Positions 6,321 to 10,403 of a stretch of 10,403 nucleotides of DNA are shown piece after piece. The notes below the pieces were generated by a model. The model was not told the origin of the DNA. It did no database searches and was given only the letters and a program-made list of their open reading frames with translations. Numbering within the stretch: the first letter of the stretch is position 1; every line of letters begins with the position of its first letter. Origin of the DNA: UBA6019 sp035535055 (GTDB taxonomy: Bacteria > Chloroflexota > Dormibacteria > Dormibacterales > Dormibacteraceae); the NCBI GenBank assembly GCA_035535055.1, contig DATLQT010000085.1, positions 1 through 10,403 of the forward strand, in the 5' to 3' direction. The position numbers and the translations under genes were made by a program.

Positions 6321-7241
6321 ATGAGGTTGGCGGCGGTGGACGTGGGCAGCAACACGATCCACGCCCTGGTCGCGGACGTCATCGACGGCGGCGTCAGCGA
6401 CGTCGCCCATTTCGTCGAGATGCCCTCGCTTGGCGCCGAGGTCGACCGCACCGGCCGGGTCGGCGAGGTGAAGACGGAGGAGGCCGTGTCCGCGCTGCGC
6501 CGGGTGGTGGACCAGGCCCGGGAGGTCGGATTCGAGGTCCTGGTGGCGGGAGCCACGGCGGCCGTCCGCAGGGCTGCCGACCGCGAGGAGTTTCTCGCGC
6601 GGTGCTCGGAGGCGGCCGGCGTTTCCGTCCACCTCATCTCCGACCGGCGGGAGGCGGAGCTGAGCTTCGCGGGCGTCGCCAGCCGCCATGCGGCGCGCGC
6701 GCAATGGCTGATGGCCGACCTTGGCGGCGGCAGCACCGAGCTGGTGGTGGCGCGTGGCCATCGGGTCGAGGCCTGGCGCTCGCTGCCGATCGGCTCCGGC
6801 GTGCTGGCCGCCCGCCACCTGTCGGACCCCCCCCGGCCGGGGGAGCGCGAGGCGCTCCGGGCCGAGGCCGTGAAGCTGCTGGCGGGTGCGCCCGAATGCG
6901 ATCCGACCAGGTTCGTTGTCACCGGCGGAACATCCACCAACCTGCCCAAGGTGATCTCGCTCCGGCGGCCTCCCTCGGTGCTCACGCGCCAGGCCCTGCT
7001 CGGGGCCTCCGAACGGATGGACGCTGCGCCCGCCGCAGAGCTCGAGGAGCGCTACCTGCTGCGCGCGGGCCGGGTGTCGGCGATGCGCGGCGGCGTCGAG
7101 GTGCTTCTGCTTCTCCTCGACTGGGCCGGCCTTGACCGTCTCCACGTCAGTCTCGAGGGGCTTCGCCAGGGCATGCTGCTCGCCTACCTCGAACGCGGCG
7201 GGGGCTGGTTCGAGGACGCAGCCGACGCGCCGGGCAAATAG
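6321..7241 (+). CDS. ppx: Exopolyphosphatase / pppGpp phosphatase family (Ppx/GppA)
   Basis: The predicted 306-residue protein is of the ASKHA fold. Ppx removes terminal phosphates from polyphosphate and GppA hydrolyses pppGpp; the two cannot be separated by sequence alone. The phosphate-1 loop is AAVDVGSNTIHALVAD (4-19). ATAAVRRAADREEF (78-91) follows, then ISDRREAELSFAGV (106-119), in which E111 aligns with the catalytic Glu121 of E. coli PPX. The phosphate-2 loop is ADLGGGSTELV (132-142), and TGGTSTNL (201-208) and SLEGLRQGMLLAYL (277-290) complete the core. It lacks the C-terminal HD-like domains of the long E. coli form and has the short actinobacterial size. ATG 6321 gives the standard opening. 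It is divergent from ppk1 across 36 bases, which favours a polyphosphate substrate. A run of eight Cs lies at 6827-6834. Confidence 0.88.
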   Translation: MRLAAVDVGSNTIHALVADVIDGGVSDVAHFVEMPSLGAEVDRTGRVGEVKTEEAVSALRRVVDQAREVGFEVLVAGATAAVRRAADREEFLARCSEAAGVSVHLISDRREAELSFAGVASRHAARAQWLMADLGGGSTELVVARGHRVEAWRSLPIGSGVLAARHLSDPPRPGEREALRAEAVKLLAGAPECDPTRFVVTGGTSTNLPKVISLRRPPSVLTRQALLGASERMDAAPAAELEERYLLRAGRVSAMRGGVEVLLLLLDWAGLDRLHVSLEGLRQGMLLAYLERGGGWFEDAADAPGK

Positions 7242-7296
7242 ACAAGGAACCGTCACAAAGCAGGCACCGGCGGGGCTCAAGCTGACGCCAGCTGAA

Positions 7297-8208
7297 ATGG
7301 AAGCCGTCCTCGAGACCCACGCCCTCTCCAAGTCCTACGGCTCGCGGGTGGCGGTCCGCTCCCTCGACCTCGTCGTCGGTCGCGGCGAGATCTTCGGCTT
7401 CCTCGGACCCAATGGCGCCGGCAAGACGACCACCATCCGGATGGCGCTGGGCCTGATCCGGCCGACGGCCGGCTCGGTGTCCATCTTCGGCGAAGACCTC
7501 CATTCCAGACCCCAGCGGGTTCTGCCACGGGTCGGAGCGCTGGTCGAGTCGCCCGCGCTCTATCTCTACATGTCGGGGCGCGACAACCTGCAGGCGGTCG
7601 CCGACGTCCTCGGGGGCGTCGCCCGCGGCCGGATCGACGAGGTTTTGGGGCTGGTCGGCCTGGCCGAGCGCCAGCGCGACCTGGTGAGGCGGTACTCGCT
7701 GGGCATGAAGCAGAGGCTTGGGCTGGCCATGGCTCTTCTCGCCGACCCCGAGCTCCTGATCCTCGACGAGCCCGCCAACGGCCTCGACCCCGCCGGAGTG
7801 GTCGAGATGCGCGACCTTCTACGCCGGTTGGCAGCGGAGGGCAAGACCATCTTCATTTCCAGCCACGTGCTGGCCGAGGTCCAGCAGCTCTGCACCCGGG
7901 TGGCGATCATCAACCTGGGGCAGCTGGTCAAGGTGGCTGCGGTCGCCGACCTGGTCGCTTCCCATGGCGAGTTCCAAGTTGGGATTGAGGATTCGGCCGC
8001 GGTGCTGGAGCTTCTCCACCGCCAGGATTGGGGGGCGGCCGCGCGGATCGAGGATGGGCTGGTCATCACCCTCTCGCCGACCGGCCGGGGCCGCGACCTG
8101 ACCCGCTTCCTTGCCGCCGCCGGGTACTGGCCGGACTCGGTCGGCGAGCGCCGGGTCGACCTCGAGGACATCTTCCTGAGCCTCACCGGCGCGGAGACGG
8201 AAGCATGA
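7297..8208 (+). CDS. ABC transporter ATP-binding protein
   Basis: The predicted 303-residue ATPase is of the bacitracin/antibiotic export type (CcmA/BcrA-like) and would power the membrane protein encoded next. Motifs in order are Walker A GPNGAGKTT (37-45), GALVESPALY in the Q-loop region with Glu in place of the usual Gln (80-89), signature YSLGMKQR (133-140, a common variant of LSGGQ), Walker B LLILDEP (153-159) with NGLDP (161-165), and the switch histidine in SSH (188-190). The last 80 residues form the accessory domain usual in this subfamily. ATG 7297 is the only reasonable in-frame start before the first strand; upstream to the ppx stop there are 55 bases without a clear ribosome binding site or terminator, so readthrough from ppx is possible. 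The substrate is unknown. Confidence 0.92.
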   Translation: MEAVLETHALSKSYGSRVAVRSLDLVVGRGEIFGFLGPNGAGKTTTIRMALGLIRPTAGSVSIFGEDLHSRPQRVLPRVGALVESPALYLYMSGRDNLQAVADVLGGVARGRIDEVLGLVGLAERQRDLVRRYSLGMKQRLGLAMALLADPELLILDEPANGLDPAGVVEMRDLLRRLAAEGKTIFISSHVLAEVQQLCTRVAIINLGQLVKVAAVADLVASHGEFQVGIEDSAAVLELLHRQDWGAAARIEDGLVITLSPTGRGRDLTRFLAAAGYWPDSVGERRVDLEDIFLSLTGAETEA

Positions 8209-9110
8209 GCGCGACCGCGACCGTCGGCGCTTCCGGCGTGAGCAGGAGGGCTCCGCGTCCAAGCTTTGCCGGGGCCTTCCGGGGCGAGGTCCTCAAGCTG
8301 AGCCGCCAGCGGAGCCTGTGGGCGCTGCTGATCGGTGGGACCCTGCTCCTGCTGGTGGTGAGCCTCGCCATCTTCGGCAACGACTCCCTCAAGCAGCAGT
8401 ACCAAGCGAGCCAGGAGCACTTCTGGGTCAACACGCTGAACGTCCTGGGGACGCTCTTCGATTTCGGCGCCGGGATCGTCCTGCTGATCTCATCCTCGCG
8501 GCTGTTCGGGATGGAGTACAGCTCAGGGACGATCCGGGTCCTTCTCGCCCGCGGCCTGGGCCGCGTCCAGCTCTACGTGGCCAAGGTCGCGGCGCTGTTG
8601 CTCCTCGGGATCGTGCTTCTCGCCGGCTTCTCCCTGATAGCGGCGGGTGCGTTGGAGGTGGCCATCCACTCCTGGACCGGAGGAGGCATCGGCGGCCTGG
8701 ATCCTGTCGATCGCGAATACCTCCAGGTGATCCTGGTCCTGGCCGCGCTAAGTATTGGGATCACGATCCTGCTTGGTTCGGCGGCGGCGATTATCGGACG
8801 CTCGCTGGCCTTCGGGATCGGCGTCGCGATGGGCTTTTTCCCCGCCGACAACTTCGGAACCCTGATCCTCTACATCCTGCAGCGGATAACCAAGCTCGAC
8901 CTCTTCAGCAACCTCACCGCCTACCTGCTGGGGCCGAACCTCAACGTGCTGCCCTCGCTGCTCGACCCCTCGCTCAAACTCCGACCGTTCTTCGCCACGC
9001 CCTTCGTGACGGTCACCGCGCAGCACGCCGAGCTGGTCATCGCGGTCTACGCGCTGGCTTTCCTGGTTGTTGCCCTGGTGCTCGTCAGCCGCCGCGACGT
9101 CCTGGAGTAG
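8205..9110 (+). CDS. ABC-2 type transporter permease
   Basis: The predicted 301-residue membrane protein should form the channel for the ATPase encoded just before it, with which it overlaps by four bases (ATGA). GGAG at 8193-8196 is a well-placed ribosome binding site. About six hydrophobic segments can be seen, near residues 38-57, 80-98, 126-153, 174-198, 202-225 and 277-294. FGMEYSSGTIRVLLARGLGR (101-120) is the coupling region typical of ABC-2 permeases (EYxxGTIR). No substrate can be inferred. The last six bases before the convergent phosphate transporter stop leave no room for a terminator. Confidence 0.87.
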   Translation: MSATATVGASGVSRRAPRPSFAGAFRGEVLKLSRQRSLWALLIGGTLLLLVVSLAIFGNDSLKQQYQASQEHFWVNTLNVLGTLFDFGAGIVLLISSSRLFGMEYSSGTIRVLLARGLGRVQLYVAKVAALLLLGIVLLAGFSLIAAGALEVAIHSWTGGGIGGLDPVDREYLQVILVLAALSIGITILLGSAAAIIGRSLAFGIGVAMGFFPADNFGTLILYILQRITKLDLFSNLTAYLLGPNLNVLPSLLDPSLKLRPFFATPFVTVTAQHAELVIAVYALAFLVVALVLVSRRDVLE

Positions 9111-9116
9111 AGCCGA

Positions 9117-10124
9117 CTAGCCGCGGAGTCCCGCGGTGTGCAGGATCGCATACATCACCCACGCCGCCAATGCCGCCGCCGGGATGGTGATGACCCAGGC
9201 GGCTGCGATGTTGGCGCCGACGCCCCAGCGGAGCGCGGAGATCGATCGCGCGGCGCCCGAGCCCATGACCGAGCCGGTGACGACGTGGGTCGTGCTGACC
9301 GGCAGCCCGAACTGGGAGGCGACCTGGATCACGGTGGCGCCGGTCAACTGGGCGGCGAGGCCGCCGACCGGGTCCATCTTGTAGATCCGCCAGCCGAGCG
9401 TGCGGATGATTCGCCAGCCGCCGGCGTAGGTCCCAAAGCCGATGGCCGTGGCGGAGAGCACCACCACCCAGACCGGCACCGCGAACTTGTGGATCTGGCC
9501 GCTGGCGACGAGCCCGAGAGTGATCGCGGCCATCGTCTTCTGGGCGTCGTTGCCGCCATGAGAGAAGGAGACGAAGGCGCCCGCAAGCACCTGCAGCCAG
9601 CGGAAGGCGCGGTTGATGGAATGCGGCCGGGCGCGGTGCACGAGCAGGATCAGGAGGGTGACGAGGACCGCCGCCAGAGCAAATCCGATCGGCGGCGAGA
9701 TGATCAGCGACAGCAACTGCTTATCGAAGGCCGACCACTTGATCGCACCTAACCCGCCCTGGGCCGCGATGCCGGCGCCGACCAGCCCTCCGATCAGCGC
9801 GTGGGTCGAGCTCGACGGCAGCCCGAAGTACCAGGTGACCAGGTTCCAGGCGATGGCGCCCAGGAGAGCTGCGATCACGACCACCATCCCGGCCTTGAAG
9901 GCCAGGGTGCTGCCGATCGTGTTGGCGACCTTGGAGTGGAGCAGGAGGACGGTCACCAGGCCGCCGACGAGGTTGAAGATGGCCGACACCGCGACGGCCT
10001 GCCCGGGCGTCAGCGCGCGGGTGGAGACGGAGGTGGCGATCGCGTTGGCGGTGTCGTGGAAGCCGTTGGTGAAGTCGAAGGCTACCGCCACGACGACGGT
10101 CGCGACGAGCAGCGCCTCAAGCAT
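9117..10124 (-). CDS. pit: PiT-family inorganic phosphate transporter
   Basis: The predicted 335-residue membrane protein of the PiT family (PHO4 domain) should take up phosphate, in bacteria usually as a metal-phosphate complex with protons. The two family signature repeats are present: DFTNGFHDTANAIATS (17-32) with GLPSSSTHALIGG (101-113) in the first half, and VSFSHGGNDAQKTMAA (185-200) with GLPVSTTHVVTGSVMGSG (273-290) in the second. About ten hydrophobic segments alternate with these, in line with the family's inverted repeat. Length is on the short side but complete. ATG 10124 overlaps the stop of the upstream DUF47 gene by eight bases, so the two are almost certainly co-translated. Its phosphate supply fits the ppk1/ppx genes nearby. 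I see no Pho box inside the window; the promoter lies beyond the right edge. Confidence 0.94.
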   Translation of the reverse strand: MLEALLVATVVVAVAFDFTNGFHDTANAIATSVSTRALTPGQAVAVSAIFNLVGGLVTVLLLHSKVANTIGSTLAFKAGMVVVIAALLGAIAWNLVTWYFGLPSSSTHALIGGLVGAGIAAQGGLGAIKWSAFDKQLLSLIISPPIGFALAAVLVTLLILLVHRARPHSINRAFRWLQVLAGAFVSFSHGGNDAQKTMAAITLGLVASGQIHKFAVPVWVVVLSATAIGFGTYAGGWRIIRTLGWRIYKMDPVGGLAAQLTGATVIQVASQFGLPVSTTHVVTGSVMGSGAARSISALRWGVGANIAAAWVITIPAAALAAWVMYAILHTAGLRG

Positions 10125-10403
10125 TCTTGATGGCGATCGTCTCGAGGACGTTGGCGGCCGTCTCGCAGCCGTCCATCGTCCCCTCCAGGAGGTCGTAGAT
10201 GTCCTTCCACTTGACCAGGTTGGCGGGCGACTGAACCTCGGTGAAGAGGGCCGCCAGCGCTTCGCGGGTGAGGAGGTCGGTCTCGTTCTCGAGGCGGTGG
10301 ATTTCGATCCAGCGCGGCTCCAGCTCCTTGAAGCCCTCGAGGTCCTCCAGGGCGCGCTGGAGAATGTCCCCTGCCTTGGCGAGGTTCTCCCCCATCCGGC
10401 GGG
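10117..10403 (-). CDS. DUF47 / PhoU-like phosphate transport regulator, C-terminal part (cut by window edge)
   Basis: The visible 94 codons are the C-terminal half of a DUF47 protein, a PhoU-like helical family usually about 200 residues long and encoded next to PiT transporters, where it is thought to support or regulate uptake. Visible motifs are IEIHRLENETDLLTREALAA and the family ending VKWKDIYDLLEGTMDGCE with ETIAIKNA. The ATG at 10395 is not the true start: the frame stays open to the edge, and the visible part matches only the second half of the family. The stop lies within the first codons of the PiT gene, giving an eight-base overlap. Confidence 0.88.
   Translation of the reverse strand, partial: RRMGENLAKAGDILQRALEDLEGFKELEPRWIEIHRLENETDLLTREALAALFTEVQSPANLVKWKDIYDLLEGTMDGCETAANVLETIAIKNA

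Noticed and set aside
6285..7331. N-terminal extension of ppk1 by about 350 codons
   Set aside because: The frame is open, but the extension is the complement of ppx, which has all its motifs. PPK1 of normal length starts at 6284.
9117..10403. Pho-box-controlled phosphate operon
   Set aside because: The operon start is outside the window and I see no direct repeats of Pho-box type within it.
1..10403. tRNA or other structured RNA genes, CRISPR arrays, attachment sites
   Set aside because: Scanning by eye showed no tRNA-like cloverleaf with GTTCRA, no regularly spaced repeats and no integrase. A covariance search would be needed to exclude cryptic RNAs.

Overview
The window is GC-rich bacterial chromosome with very tight gene packing: overlapping start and stop codons, no spacer longer than about 55 bases between intact genes, and frequent GTG starts. 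Together with promoter-like TAnnnT hexamers placed almost directly against start codons, this suggests an actinobacterial or Chloroflexota/Dormibacterota-like organism. No rRNA or single-copy marker is present, so that placement is a guess.

Layout, left to right. Positions 1-829 are the 3' part of a decayed group II intron. Its reverse transcriptase/maturase gene is broken by an 8-bp tandem duplication, an internal deletion that removed the catalytic core, and a second frameshift; the RNA domains V and VI follow. The intron ends within about 2 bases of a GNAT acetyltransferase gene (832-1317), which overlaps a second, RimJ/RimL-type acetyltransferase (1314-1877). Reading the other way and meeting it stop-to-stop is a three-gene unit on the minus strand: ppk1 (polyphosphate kinase, 6284 to 4200), a CHAD-domain protein (4207 to 3290) and a class II fumarase (3277 to 1874). 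Divergent from ppk1 across only 36 bases is an exopolyphosphatase/GppA-family gene (6321-7241), followed by an ABC exporter pair (ATPase 7297-8208, permease 8205-9110). Converging on that pair is a PiT-type phosphate transporter (10124 to 9117), preceded in its operon by the C-terminal half of a DUF47/PhoU-like gene that runs off the right edge.

The unifying theme is phosphate and polyphosphate. PiT and its DUF47 partner would bring in phosphate, PPK1 would store it as polyphosphate, the CHAD protein would bind polyphosphate, and the Ppx-family enzyme would degrade polyphosphate (or pppGpp). Fumarase, the ABC exporter and the acetyltransferases have no evident link to this. The families are all known. 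The points most worth a second look are the back-to-back promoter hexamers in the ppk1/ppx spacer, the readable decay history of the intron, and the place of fumC behind ppk1-CHAD. I see no tRNA, CRISPR array, integrase or rho-independent terminator, and no gene-free stretch over 300 bases.
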